Below are positions 23,304 to 34,704 of a DNA stretch of 64,000 bases, one piece after another. Location: contig NC_012873.2 of NCBI RefSeq assembly GCF_000003195.3, positions 45,405,061 to 45,469,060 of the forward strand, written 5' to 3'. The notes below the pieces were generated by a model, which was not told the origin of the DNA, made no database searches, and worked only from the letters and a program-made list of their open reading frames with translations. The number at the start of each line of letters is the position of its first letter. Position 1 is the first letter of the stretch. This stretch comes from Sorghum bicolor (taxonomy: Eukaryota > Streptophyta > Magnoliopsida > Poales > Poaceae). Made by a program: the position numbers and the translations under genes.

Positions 23304-26300
23304 TGTGGCAGAACCACCCGAATTATATGGCCCACATGCACCTGACATTGTCCTTAAGACCTCTAACTGCTGCACATGAGAGTCATATAACTCGGATAGT
23401 CTGTCGGGTGCCATCGGAGGACCCCGAATCATCCACATTTTATAACTCATACATGATCAACATGGAGTTACCACAACATTACAACATTTATTACAAAAAT
23501 CACTGACATCGGAGTGCGGAAGATTTATAATTCAATTTACAACATATGATGGAATATAAACTTAACTAAATTTCTAAAAGCTGTGTAGAGTAGCGGAAGC
23601 AACCTAGGTGAAACATCTAAGGTAGAAGAGATGGACAAATCATGTCACACCCACTAACATAACCTCCATTAGCAGCATAAGTCTGTACCTGCAACAGGGG
23701 TTATAGAACCCTGAGTACGGGAGTACTCAACAAGACTTACCCGAAAGAAAAGAGAAGAACTTAAGAATGCAGGCTTCAGGATAGATAAGGAGTGGCTGAG
23801 CAAGGAACCAAGTTGTTTTGCATAAAAGCTTACTAATAGTGGATTCTTACTTTCAAAGTTTTAGCCTCAAAACATGTCACCTCGAGAAGCGAACGAATTC
23901 GAGGACAGTCTATCTAAGTTGCTTTTCAGGATGAGTCCGTGAATTACTAATTCCTAACAAGAGTGATATTTATCCAACGACCATAGTTTCATGTCACTAT
24001 GAGTCCGGAAATTGGGATCCAAACTCCCTGAGACATTTCCCTCTTCCCCATTTCTTAATTCAGTTGCAATATTAACTACGATAAAGGTCAGTGGATTGAG
24101 TCTCCCAAATTGGGGAGCAACGACGATTCGAACCGCTTAGCAATCCAGCTGGAGTTCCTAACTACCCGACATATGTAGAACCGAATCTTGCATATATCAA
24201 CCCAAATCTGGCTTTCCCAAGATCTGACCGGGTTCGCGGCACCCGAGAGCACAGTACTCCACCGTCCAACCCATTTGCTAGGAGGGTACACGCTACTCTC
24301 GCCATCGCTCCACGCCCAGTGCGTGAGTAGCCGGTCTCGTCGAAGAATTACAAGACCGGGCTTACCAGGGCAGGTGGCCAGTACTATAAAGTCTCAACCC
24401 AGCAGGCCATCAACGGACCGTTCCTTAACCGACACAGTTGGAGACACTACTTTAGGACTTCATTCCTAAAGCAAGTCCATCGACCAGTCTCCAGTTGAAA
24501 CATCATTAAGCATAAAGTTATTCCACAACAACCCTTCAAACTTTCATATTTAAAAACTACATATTGAGCAGGACTAAGCATTACTACGCAGTTTTAAAAT
24601 AATATATGTATCAAGGACAAGATAACAAATATCAAGATGGTAAATGCAACAATTAGGTTAAACCCAATTCCTGACTACGTAATGCAGCATTTTTAATTCA
24701 TAAGTGATAAAAGATTTAAAATATTCAAGGAAGGGTTAATGCATCCGGGACTTGCCTTGGTTGCAGAGAAGGTTAGATCCACAAAGAGACCACAGAAGTC
24801 AGATTTGGCATCAAATCCCTAGTTGGACGACACCAACACCATTGATGGAAGATCTTAGTTGACACCGCTAGTCGACGACACCTTTTTGAAGATTGATCAA
24901 CACCAACCGCTTCATACTTGTTCAACACGAACCTTCTCACTCTCGTATGCACTGTACGTAAAGAATGATGCCTTGCTTAATATGATGAAATGTATGGCAT
25001 GATGTATGATGTATGATGAAAGACATACAAGGTTAACATCAAGGAAGTCTTAAGCACCTAAACCATGCTATCATCATTTAAGTAAAGGCTAGCTAAAACA
25101 ATCAACTCTATTTGCACACATAACTAGGACAACAGCATATACACAACTTCATTCAACCATAATTAGAGATCCAAGCATCCAATAAAGGTGATATTAGACT
25201 TTCTGGAAAGCTTAGATAATTATCTAGGACCTGGTTATTATCTTCAAGAACTAATTCAATAGATAAAATGGCCAAACAACATGAATAAACAATCCTGTCC
25301 AGACCTTGGATAGAATCAGACATTAAGCTTTAAACATCTATAACCAGAGTTCTAGATCATCAAATGTCATGATCTATAATATTTTGGAAAGCTTATGAAA
25401 ATTGCTACAATTTATCTTTCATCGTCAAAGCATGATTCACAAGTTTAGTAGGTCGAAATCGCACAACTATAGAAACTGATCCAGGATTTGACAGAGAGGA
25501 ACCATTTCTAAAACTTAAATTTAAACAAACAGGAATAACTCATAAACTACAGGGCCAAATGCAACCAAACTTTAACACCAGCTAGATACATGAATTTATA
25601 TACAACTTTGTTATAGACAAGTTTCACATCCAACATTATCTACCTAGAGCAATTCATAATGCTCCAGAAACTGTCGAGAAACCACTAACATTTGAATTAT
25701 AAAAGAAATAACATTTCATTTATGTTCCAAACTTGAACCTTGGCAAAACCTAGCTTATCAACAGTTGAAATACATCAAAGAGATACTAGAAAACATCCTG
25801 GTCATCCCTAAATAAACTCCTTTCATGTCTTTATTAATTTATTTAGATAAATAGACAAAGTAATAACCATATATCAAAAGTACACAGTAAATTCTAAAAA
25901 AAACTATAGCAGCTCATATATGATATCCAAAGTCTACTGTACAAAGTTCATGCCATTTGGATGAGTATAGCAATTTTCGTGAAAAAAATAAATTGCCATC
26001 ACAAGGAAGCATGTAAGAGCAAGATAATGAAGAAACTCAACATTTTCTACAAACACATAGCTAAATTATGTATCAATATGATATAAATACCTCATATAAA
26101 TGTAGAGGAACCATATTTTACATTTATTCATTTTTAGTTTAATTGTAAACTATTTAATAAGCACTAAACAAGATAAATCAATAACTTAATCATAGGTCAT
26201 TCAATTAATATTAAATTGTTACTGCAGCACACCCATAAGATCATGAGCACACCATACAAATTCCAGGTTAAAAGGAGCTACACAACATGAGATATGAATT

Positions 26301-28698
26301 TCTCTCTTTTAAGCATGGTTAAAAGACATAAATCATAACTAATTATTTTACTACACAACATGGCCAGTTTCATATTTTTAATAAAAACTAGACATCTCAA
26401 GGAGCACAACAAAATTTGGTTCACCAAAATTAGAGTTACCAAACTCCAGATATGAATTTTCAAATATTGAACAAAACATCTACAAACAAGTCCTTATAGC
26501 ACTATGCACTTGAGTCACAGTCTGTGCAGTTAGGCCCCTAGGAAACTTTGAATTGTCGCGCGAAGTCCTTGGTCGTGAATCCAGAGTAGAGGATGTAGGA
26601 TATAACCTGATTTTCGGCCTGTTGACATTCGTTGGAGGCGAGGGGAAGAGTTGGGAAGCATCAGGGGCTCACCACGACTTCGTCAAGCTGCTCAAAAGTG
26701 GTGGAGAAGCATGGAGGAGGGCTGGCCATGGTGGCGGGGTTGCGGCGGCGTTTCTGTCGGCTCCGGGGAAGAAGAGAGCTGACCAGGGAATTGGAGAGGG
26801 TTGAGGATGCTTGAGTGGACGCTATCGCGTCGCAGGAGGATGGCAGAGCTGTTGGTTCTCGAAAGAGAGCGTGGGCGGCGTGCTATGGCGACGACGGCAG
26901 AACACGGCGGCGGCAGTTAGCAAAAGAAGCAAGAAGAATGGCGGCTTGGGTTCAATGGATTAGGATGGCTCCAGTTGAGGTCGAGGCAACAAGCAAGCAG
27001 GCAGTTGTGAGCAGGCAGTTGTGTGGGCTCTCATGCAGAGTGCCAGCGCGAGCTCAGCAGCGCCGGGGTGCCGAAGTTGGGTGCCGGCCATTGGTGGGCT
27101 ACTGTAGTAGTGCTTATCCCCTCTCTCCAATTTCCAAAATTATTCTCAAAATTCGAATACCACTCAAATTTCTGCCAAAACAACATTTGTTCAGAATTTT
27201 GAACTCTACAAATCATATTTAATGACCCAAAGCTGATTTTGAATGGAGAGGGATGAATTTGACCCAAACAGTTTGAAATTCAAAATTTCAATTTGGGGGC
27301 AAAACTGGTTTGAATTGGGGCAGAATAGTAATTCCAAAATTACTTTTGAGTTTGCTCAATAACTTGAAAAACTCCCAAAATTTTTTGAGCTCTACAACTT
27401 TCATTTTGGTCACCTTTCAAGATTCCAAATAGATTTTGAATGAGAGATTCAAATTGAAAAGGGGACACTTTCTAGAAATCTGTAATTTCAAAATTACTTT
27501 GCATTTTGCATTGAAACTTCAAAAACTCATAACACCAAAGTTGTACATCTTGACAATACCTACAACTTTGCTTTTGAACTCATCCCCAAATTTTGCTTAG
27601 TTTTTAAGTTACACAAAAGGGGTAGAAACAGGGGCTGAAATTAGGGTTTTCTTAACTATTTCCTTATAACCCTCCTTAACTAGGGATTACACAATCATCA
27701 CAAGCATCACTTCACAAACTAAACGCACTTTAGCTTCCTAAGCACAATCATCAAAAATAAACTTATTTTAAGTTGATGCATCATGATGTGCTTAACAAGT
27801 ATGCTTTACAATGCTCATGATGACATGATGTAAGGTCCAAATGGCTAGAGGGGGGGGGTTGAATAGCCTATTTAAAAATCTACAAACTTCAACTAGACAA
27901 GTTGATTAGTAAAACAAAAGGCGAAGCTATTCTAGCACTAGCACAACTAAGCTATGCAAGCCACCTACACAAGTCTAGCAAGAAAGCTAAACACTAGTTA
28001 CAACAAGAAAGCACAACTAGAAGCTTGCTACACTCCTAAACAAGAAAGCTAAGCTAAACGAGCTACACAACTAGCAAGGTAAGCAAGTATGTAAAGAGAG
28101 GAGAGTGATTGTTATACCGATGTTGTAGAGATGAGATATATCCAATCAATCACGTACACAATCACAAGAGAGACCTCGGCAAGAGATGACACAAGATTTT
28201 TTACCGAGGTTCACTTGCTTCCTGGCAAGCTACTCCTCGTTGTGGCGATACACCCACTTGATGGATCACGAGCTAATTGGCAATCCAAAGCCAAACCCTC
28301 AGCGGGTGCCGCACATCCACTCACAAGATGGGGATCCTCCAAGCCACGAGCAATCCACTAGAGTAGCCAATTGCGATCTCCCGCGGGGAAGGCTCAAGAA
28401 CCCCTCACAAATCACTTGGTGAGGCTCGAAACAATCTCCAATCACGAGCTCAACACCACCGCTGCTCCAAGCCGTCTAGGGCGTCGGGAAACACCCAAGA
28501 GTAACAAGAAATCTGCAGCAAACTCAAGAATCAAGTGCCACTAAATGCAACTCTCAAAGCAATGCACTTGAAACTCACTCAATCTCACTAGGATTAGCAA
28601 TCAAGCAAGGAGATGAGTGGAGGGAGTGTTCTCTAGCTCAATGTATGTCTCAAGTAATCAAATGTGCAAGGGAGAGACTCCCAAAGCCGGCCACCTTC

Positions 28699-28706
28699 TA
28701 TTTATA
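28699..28706 (-). promoter_or_regulatory. TATA box of the solo LTR
   Basis: TATAAATA on the minus strand, immediately downstream (in its orientation) of the CCGGAC-rich U3 block. Confidence 0.5.
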
Positions 28707-28749
28707 AGCCCCTCAAAGAAACTAGCTGTTGGCTGTTTTCACTGGGCTG

Positions 28750-29150
28750 AAAACGGGGGCACCGGACGCTACTAAGTGAGCACCGGACGCTCGACTCCCT
28801 GCGTCCGGTGCACTGGAGTTGGCCACGTGTCCTTCCTCGATTTCGCGTGTCAGTTTCTAACGGCTACCTGCAACACACCGGACGCTCTGCAGGTCCACAC
28901 CGGACGGTCCGGTGCTCACCGGACTCGTGCGCAGAGAGGGTGTCAAACTCGCGACCTCACCGGACGCTGGGCACCGGACGGTCCGGTGCTCACCGGACTC
29001 GTGCGCAGAGAGGGTTGCAAAAACCCCCCACACCGGACGCTTACCACCGGACGCTCTCAAAGTGCGTCCGGTGCTTAACCCTAGCAGGGTCAAGCACACC
29101 GGACGCTGAGGCCAGCGTCCGGTGCCTCCGCACTCAGCGTCCGGTGAGTG
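28750..29150. repeat. CCGGACG/CGTCCGG-rich repeat block in solo-LTR U3
   Basis: More than a dozen copies of CACCGGACG or its complement CGTCCGGTG. Several pair as CACCGGACGGTCCGGTG, an inverted repeat. Two copies lie in near-identical segments ending GGACTCGTGCGCAGAGAGGG. The block adjoins the TATA box. Confidence 0.7.
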
Positions 29151-29807
29151 TTTCTCAGAGAGAAAACACTCCCGCGACTTCTCCAAATTTCCCACGGGCG
29201 CAATAGAAAATATACACTTATTTTTCTCAAAAGCGCCGAATCCCGCCTCGCAAGCTCGGCGGGAGGGAGAGAGGAACCCACACTCCTCTCAACCCTAGGA
29301 AATCCACCTCCTTTGTAAAAGTGCTAACACCAACAAGTGTCCACCACCAAAGTGCAAGTGTGTTAGCTTTTCACAAACATTTTCACCAAAGGAGTTAAGT
29401 TAGCACTTTACTAGATCCTAATGCATATGCTCAAGATATGGACCTAGTAGCACTTGATTCGAGAGATTACCGTGATTTCTCCTCTTGATAGTCGGCTATC
29501 TATCCTAAACCCGGTCAATCACTTCTCTACTCATCTTAGACCGGCAAAAGTAAAACCCTATGTTTATACCTTTGCCTTGATAACTTTGCTCCTCGTCTAT
29601 CACCATGATCTTCACTCATGCTTCATCCCTTTGTATTCATGTGGCCACCTTTCCATGCCACCATGCACCTTCATCACATGTGTTGCTATGCCTAACTCAA
29701 ATCACTTAAACACAAGGCATTAGCAACTTGGTGTCATTAATTACCAAAACCAAACTTGGGCTTTCACATGATCAAGTTTTAGTATCCGTAACATTAGGGA
29801 TGTTACA

Positions 29808-29822
29808 GCCCTTCCCCCTTAA
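29808..29822 (-). other. Polypurine tract of the LARD
   Basis: On the minus strand TTAAGGGGGAAGGGC precedes the LTR start TGTAACATCC, the normal plus-strand primer context. Confidence 0.75.
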
Positions 29823-30024
29823 AGAAATCTCGTCCCAAGATTTCTAGGATACTAAAACCCGTGGGGTTGAGTAATGGAAAAGGAAATATGTCAAACACAT
29901 TAACTCTTGAGAAGATCATAAAACAGCTACGATTGGTCTGAGAAATATAACTAAGATCAACAGAAAGTTGTAATCAACCAGGAATTTTAGAGAATTCATA
30001 AGAAGATATGAATCTTCAAATGAG

Positions 30025-30760
30025 CTTCCAAGGAGAATGAAAGCACACTAACAGTAGACTATAGTGGAGCATGACCAGAGATCTCGATGTTTAACGAGCA
30101 CCCTATAGTATTTCCTTATGGTTGTAGTTCCACAGGAGACTACAAGGTTCGACGCTATAACGTGATCATGAATCATGATACATACTATAGAGTACAATTA
30201 CAATAGCTTTCAACCAATCTATGTTGGTTATACAAGTCAAGGGTTTTAGGTAATTCCCACAAAGATATGGGCATGGGTTCCCATGATAGGGTTCAAAGAG
30301 CGAGGGCACCTTAGTTGTGGGGCTATAATAGATCCTGTCCATAACCTCGATACCTGCATGCACCTAGTAGAAATTTGTGTGATCCGGACACACAAAAGAC
30401 TCTAGGTTCCGATGCTGCACTGTAGTCACGGGACATGGCACCACTATAGGGCACAACAATGATAACCCATGTCTCACAATATCAAGAATGTAACCGAGAT
30501 TAGAAGTCAGTATCAATAACAAGGTGTTTAGGGAACTCAAAAGGACAACTTTGAATCCCTAAGGAGTGTCCAAAGAACGAAACACCCTAATTGTGGACTA
30601 TAAGGGATCATGATCATAGACTTTGATAACAATGAACGCCCAACAATATTTCCTCATGGTCATGAGCCATAGAAGACCCCTGGTTTCGACGTTCTTACCT
30701 ATGTCACAGGTCATGGTACCTTAAGAGGACACAATCGTAGTGACATTCAATCAGCAGGCA
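30025..30760. repeat. Three degenerate ~265-bp modules in the LARD interior
   Basis: Related blocks recur with AGACT..AGGTTC.GA.GCT cores at about 30137, 30398 and 30674, preceded each time by a GA.CGA...CACC.TA.TTGTGG.CTATA-like stretch. They are too diverged for clear edges. They make up about half of the non-coding interior. Confidence 0.5.
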
Positions 30761-31436
30761 TGTCATCGAATGACATCAAGGAGGTAGCATGTGTCGAGTT
30801 AGATAAAATCAAGGAAGGACACAGGCATAACAAGTGAATCAAGGATTAGTCCCAGGTTTCCATTTTGAAGTAACGGTGTATATCAAGGTATATATCCACA
30901 AATTCCCAAGGATTAGGATATTATAGAGTAAAAGACTATCAATCGGTTAACGAAACCTAGTACATGATGAGATTCATCAATAAAACAACTATAACAAAGA
31001 ATAACTATTTTCTAAGCATAAGGAGGAAGTTTTACGTATTATTATATTGTCATTGTATGCATGATATGCGATATGCTCATCCTATGCATCTTCTCAACGG
31101 CTAGAGTGCTTCATCTTCCTCATGTTAATAGAGTATAGGGCTTTATTTATACATTATCTTCACTACTCTAGATGGAATGTTGCACGACCTTTGACAAAGT
31201 ATTGTTGAAGTTATCTTCACTACTCTAGATGATATACTCTAGATAGAATGTTTCTTATTGCTGAAGAGTTGAAGTCCCTTTCTATGTCTTCTACTTGAGT
31301 CAACAGAAAACTTTCACGGATCTTAGATAGCAAGCATAAGAAAAGTTATGGACCATTTATAAGTTGTTGTCCTAAAAAACTTTTAATTGGTAAATTCCTT
31401 TTGAAGTTTTTACAAGTAATATTGCAGAAGATCCAT

Positions 31437-31454
31437 GTATCAGCTCCGATACCA
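31437..31454 (-). other. Primer-binding site of the LARD (initiator tRNA-Met type)
   Basis: On the minus strand TGGTATCGGAGCTGATAC follows the LTR end by about five bases. It matches the start of the common plant initiator tRNA-Met primer site (TGGTATCAGAGC) with one difference. Confidence 0.75.
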
Positions 31455-31459
31455 CTCTA

Positions 31460-33200
31460 TGGCAGAACCACCCGAATTATATGGCCCACATGCACCTGAA
31501 ATTGTCCTTAAGACCTCTGACTACTGCATATGAGAGTCATATAACTTGGATAGTCTATCAGGTGCCCTCAGAGGACCCCGAATCATCCACATTTTATAAC
31601 TCATACATGATCAACATGGAGTTACCACAACATTACAACATTTATTACAAAAATCACTTACATCGGAGTGCGGAAGATTTATAATTTAATTTACAACATA
31701 TGATGGAATATAAACTTAACTAAATTTCCAAAAGCTATGTAGAGTAGCGGAAACAACCTAGGTGAAACATCTGAGGTAGAAGGGATGGACAAATCATGTC
31801 ACGCCCACTGACATGATCTCCATTAGCAGCATAAGTCAGCACCTACAACAGGGGTTATAGAACCCTGAGTACGGGAGTACTCAACAAGACTTACTTGGAA
31901 GAAAAGAGGAGAACTTAAGAATGCAGGCTTTAGGATAGACAAGGAGTGGCTGAGCAAGGAACCAAGTTGCTTTGCATAAAAGCTTACTAATAGTGGATCC
32001 TTACTTCCAAAGTTTTAGCCTCAAAACATGTCACCTCGAGAGGCGGACGAATTCAAGGACAATCTATCTAAGTTGCTTTTCGCGGACGAGTCCGTGAATT
32101 ACTAATTCCTAACAAGAGTGATATTTATCCAACGGCCATAGCTTCATGTCACTATGAGTCCGGGAATTGGGATCCGAACTCCTTGAGACATTTCCCTCTT
32201 CCCCATTTCTTAATTCAGTTGCAATATTAACTACGATGAGGGTTAGTGGATTGAGTCTCCCAAATCAGGGAGCAACGACGATTCGAACCGCTTAGCAATC
32301 CAGCTAGAGTTCCTAACCACCCGACATATGTAGAACCGAATCTTGCATATGTCAACACGAACCTTCTCACTCTCGTATGCACTGTACGTAAAGAATGATG
32401 CCTTGCTTAATATGATGAAATGTATGGCATGATGTATGATGTATGATGAAAGGCATACAAGGTTAACATCAAGGAAGTCTTAAGCACCTAAACCAGGCTA
32501 TCATCATTTAAGTAAAGGCTAGCTAAAACAATCAACTCTATTTGCACACATAACTAGGACAACAACATATACACAACTTCATTCAACCATAATTAGAGAT
32601 CCAAGCATCCAATAAAGGTGATATTAGACTTTCTGGAAATCTTAGATAATTATCTAGGACCTGGTTATTATCTTCAAGAACTGATTCAGTAGATAAAATG
32701 GCCAAACAGCACGAATAAACAATCCTGTCTAGACCTTGGACAGAATCAGACTTTAAGCTTTAAACATCTATAACCAGAGTTCTAGATCACCAAAAGTCAT
32801 GATCTATAACATTTTGGAAAGCTTATGAAAATTGCTACAATTTATCTTTCATCATCAAAGCATTTTTCACAAGTTTAGTAGGTCGAAATTGCACAACTAC
32901 AGAAACTGATCCAGGATTTGACAGAGAGGAACCATTTCTGAAACTTAAATTTAAACAGGAATAACTCAGAAACTACAGGGCCACATGCAACCAAACTTTA
33001 ACACCAGCTAGATACATGAATTATATACAACTTTGTTATAGACAAGTTTCACATCCAACATTATCTACCTAGAGCAATTCAAATGCTCCAGAAACTGTTG
33101 AGAAACCACTAACATTTGAATTATAAAGAAGTAACATTTCATTTATGTTCCAAACTTGAACCTGGGCAAAACCCAGCTTATCAACAGTTGAAATACATCA
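31460..33200 (-). repeat. Truncated 5' LTR of the LARD with internal deletion
   Basis: It repeats 23306-24201 and then about 24926-25784 of the 3' LTR. The intervening ~724 bp are missing at 32353, where both deletion ends share TCAAC. The copy stops at 33200 (ATACATCA), where unrelated LTR sequence begins. Confidence 0.75.
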
Positions 33201-33603
33201 CGGGTTGAGGCCACATCGGTACGGAGGCCTCGAGTAGACCGGCCCCATACCCCTATCGAGGCCTATCCTAGCGCCTATACCGTGTAACCCTGAGCCTCCC
33301 CTTGGACTATAAAAGGGGACGCTGAGGGCGAGCAAGAAGGGGGGCAAGATACGTAGAACACCGCTCACATACATCACCAAAATCTGCTACAACTTAGAAT
33401 CCACCACCGAATTTCCTTGTATTTTCCCCTGTACAAGCACTTTGGTGCAATATAATACAAACTCTCCCCCCCGCTAGACGTAGGGCCTTCTTTTGCCCGA
33501 ACTAGGATAAATTCTTGTGTCCATCTTGCATCACCATCTAGAAAGGAGAACACACATACAAACTCACTCGTTGGTGTTACCCCCCAGGGGTAAAACACTG
33601 ACA
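33201..33603 (+). repeat. Truncated Tat-type LTR, probably the 5' LTR of element B
   Basis: Contains TATAAAAG at 33308-33315 and ends ACACTGACA. The U5 order (AATACAA, AGACGTAGG, TTGCCCGAAC, CTTGCATCACCATC) parallels the LTR of element C. The left part is missing. No primer site follows; the next LTR fragment abuts directly. Confidence 0.6.
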
Positions 33604-33605
33604 CA

Positions 33606-34704
33606 CGCATTTAAGTCGGTTTGATCCAAGGTCTATGGTTTCTCCTAGGGGGTGGATAGATTAGTACCACATCGCTAGTTCAAGGTAGAGAAGGGCTCAT
33701 ATGCCCCCTATAAATGCAAGCCTGACCCCCCTGGTGGGAGAATCATTATGAGTTGTAGAGGCATCCCTCGAATGGATGACCTCTATTCTCTAGAGAATTA
33801 GGGCTAGACATTCTAATGTAGTAGATTAGTTCTGGTCGGGAGTTAGGGGATTGGAGCTACGCTCCGGTTCTGGAGGAGTCTTCTATAGAGTTTTGGTATG
33901 TCTTCATAACTTTTCTTTGTAAGACTTATGCTTTAATATACTATCTTCTCTATTTACTTTATGCTTATTTATGATTAGTGTAGTTGTTATATCTTGGCAT
34001 GCGATCTCTGTTCGTATTGAGTGCTCTAGTTATCCATGGTAATTAGAGTAGTAAACGCTAGTGTAGACGTGGTGTCTAGGCTATAGTTTACCTAAGGTTG
34101 CGCTCAATCTCACAGATAGTTGTGGTAGCCCTAGGGGTGACGCCTTGTGAGGCCTTTGTAATCCACCATGTTTGGATTGATGTTTTCGTAGAGCTTTTGG
34201 CAGCCTTCCCCCGACTACTTTCTTCCCAGTCTCTTTTGAGAGTCGGAAAGGACCTGCTATTCCAAAATGCCATTGTGTGACTGCTATATCTTTTCATATT
34301 CTATTACCTTAGAACCTAAGTAATAGAGAAGTACAAAGGAACCTTGATCTTTCCTATTGTCCTCCCACTATGACTATCTATACATTTATTGAATTCTCTT
34401 ATATGCACTTAATTGATTTATCTTATAGTATATTGTTTACCCCTGCTTTAGTTTAGTTGATACTCTAAGTTAGTAGATGTAGGATAGTGAATTATTAGAT
34501 TCTTAACCCTAGCTTCCCTGTGGTAAAATATAAATAAGGATACCTGGAATACTCCTGGTAAAATGCTACGATGATGTTCTGTGCGCTTGCGGAATCTTTT
34601 ATATTTCTTTCTGCACTAACGAATGTCATTAAGCATTTCTGGCGCTATTGCTGGGGATTAGGCTTTTTGTCTATCTTTGGTAATTGCATTAAGAAATGCC
34701 AACA
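33606..34704 (+). repeat. Truncated Athila-like LTR, diverged relative of the element F LTR
   Basis: From GGTTTGATCCAAGG onward it aligns with the element F LTR from about 38018 to its end (shared CTATAAA, GGGAGTTAG, GTAAGACTT, and CATTAAGAA.TG.CAACA at the end). About 450 bp of the start is missing. It carries an internal primer-site-like TGGCGCTATTGCTGGGGA. Immediately after it the pol fragment of element B begins. Confidence 0.65.

Larger units (their letters stand above)
27829..29766 (-). mobile_element. Solo LTR, SIRE-like, nested in the LARD 3' LTR
   Basis: Plus-strand ends TGTAAGGTCC and GGGCTTTCA (TG...CA), 1938 bp, with perfect 5-bp target duplication CATGA at 27824-27828 and 29767-29771. 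No internal domain is present, so it is a solo LTR. The minus-strand orientation is inferred from a TATAAATA box at 28699-28706 and from likeness to the LTR at 60910-62141 (GGCTAGAGGGGGGG-type end, TTTTTACCG.GGTTCA block). Confidence 0.85.
23306..29807 (-). repeat. 3' LTR of the LARD (about 4.56 kb without the nested insert)
   Basis: On the minus strand it starts TGTAACATCCC right after the polypurine tract and ends GGTTCTGCCA. Its left part is repeated at 31460-33200 at high similarity. It holds no gene: open frames around 26550-27220 are in GC-richer LTR sequence without recognisable protein. The solo LTR at 27829-29766 splits it. Confidence 0.75.
23306..33200 (-). mobile_element. LARD-like non-autonomous LTR retrotransposon with nested solo LTR
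   Basis: Minus-strand order is 5' LTR (33200-31460, truncated), primer site (31454-31437), non-coding interior, polypurine tract (29820-29808) and 3' LTR (29807-23306). Removing the nested solo LTR, the 3' LTR is about 4.56 kb. The interior is only about 1.65 kb and has no reading frame with retroelement similarity. Very long LTRs with a short non-coding interior match the LARD class described in grasses. The LTR relatives suggest a Tekay-like chromovirus partner; that is inference. Confidence 0.75.

Noticed and set aside
24110..24150. tRNA-like box B (GGTTCGAATC on the minus strand), repeated near 32280
   Set aside because: No box A at the right distance and no cloverleaf or acceptor end; it is part of the LARD LTR.
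26553..27222. Overlapping plus-strand open frames of 60-135 codons
   Set aside because: They lie in GC-richer LARD LTR sequence, have no recognisable domain and run against the element.
28750..29150. Spaced CCGGACG repeats resembling an array
   Set aside because: Irregular spacing, both orientations and a plant LTR context; not a CRISPR array. Reading frames here come from the repeats.
32070..32100. Hammerhead-ribozyme-like string CGGACGAGTCCGTGAATT in the LARD LTR (also near 23925)
   Set aside because: It resembles the CUGAUGAGUCCGUGA part of a hammerhead, but the matching GAAAC core and flanking stems are missing in both copies.
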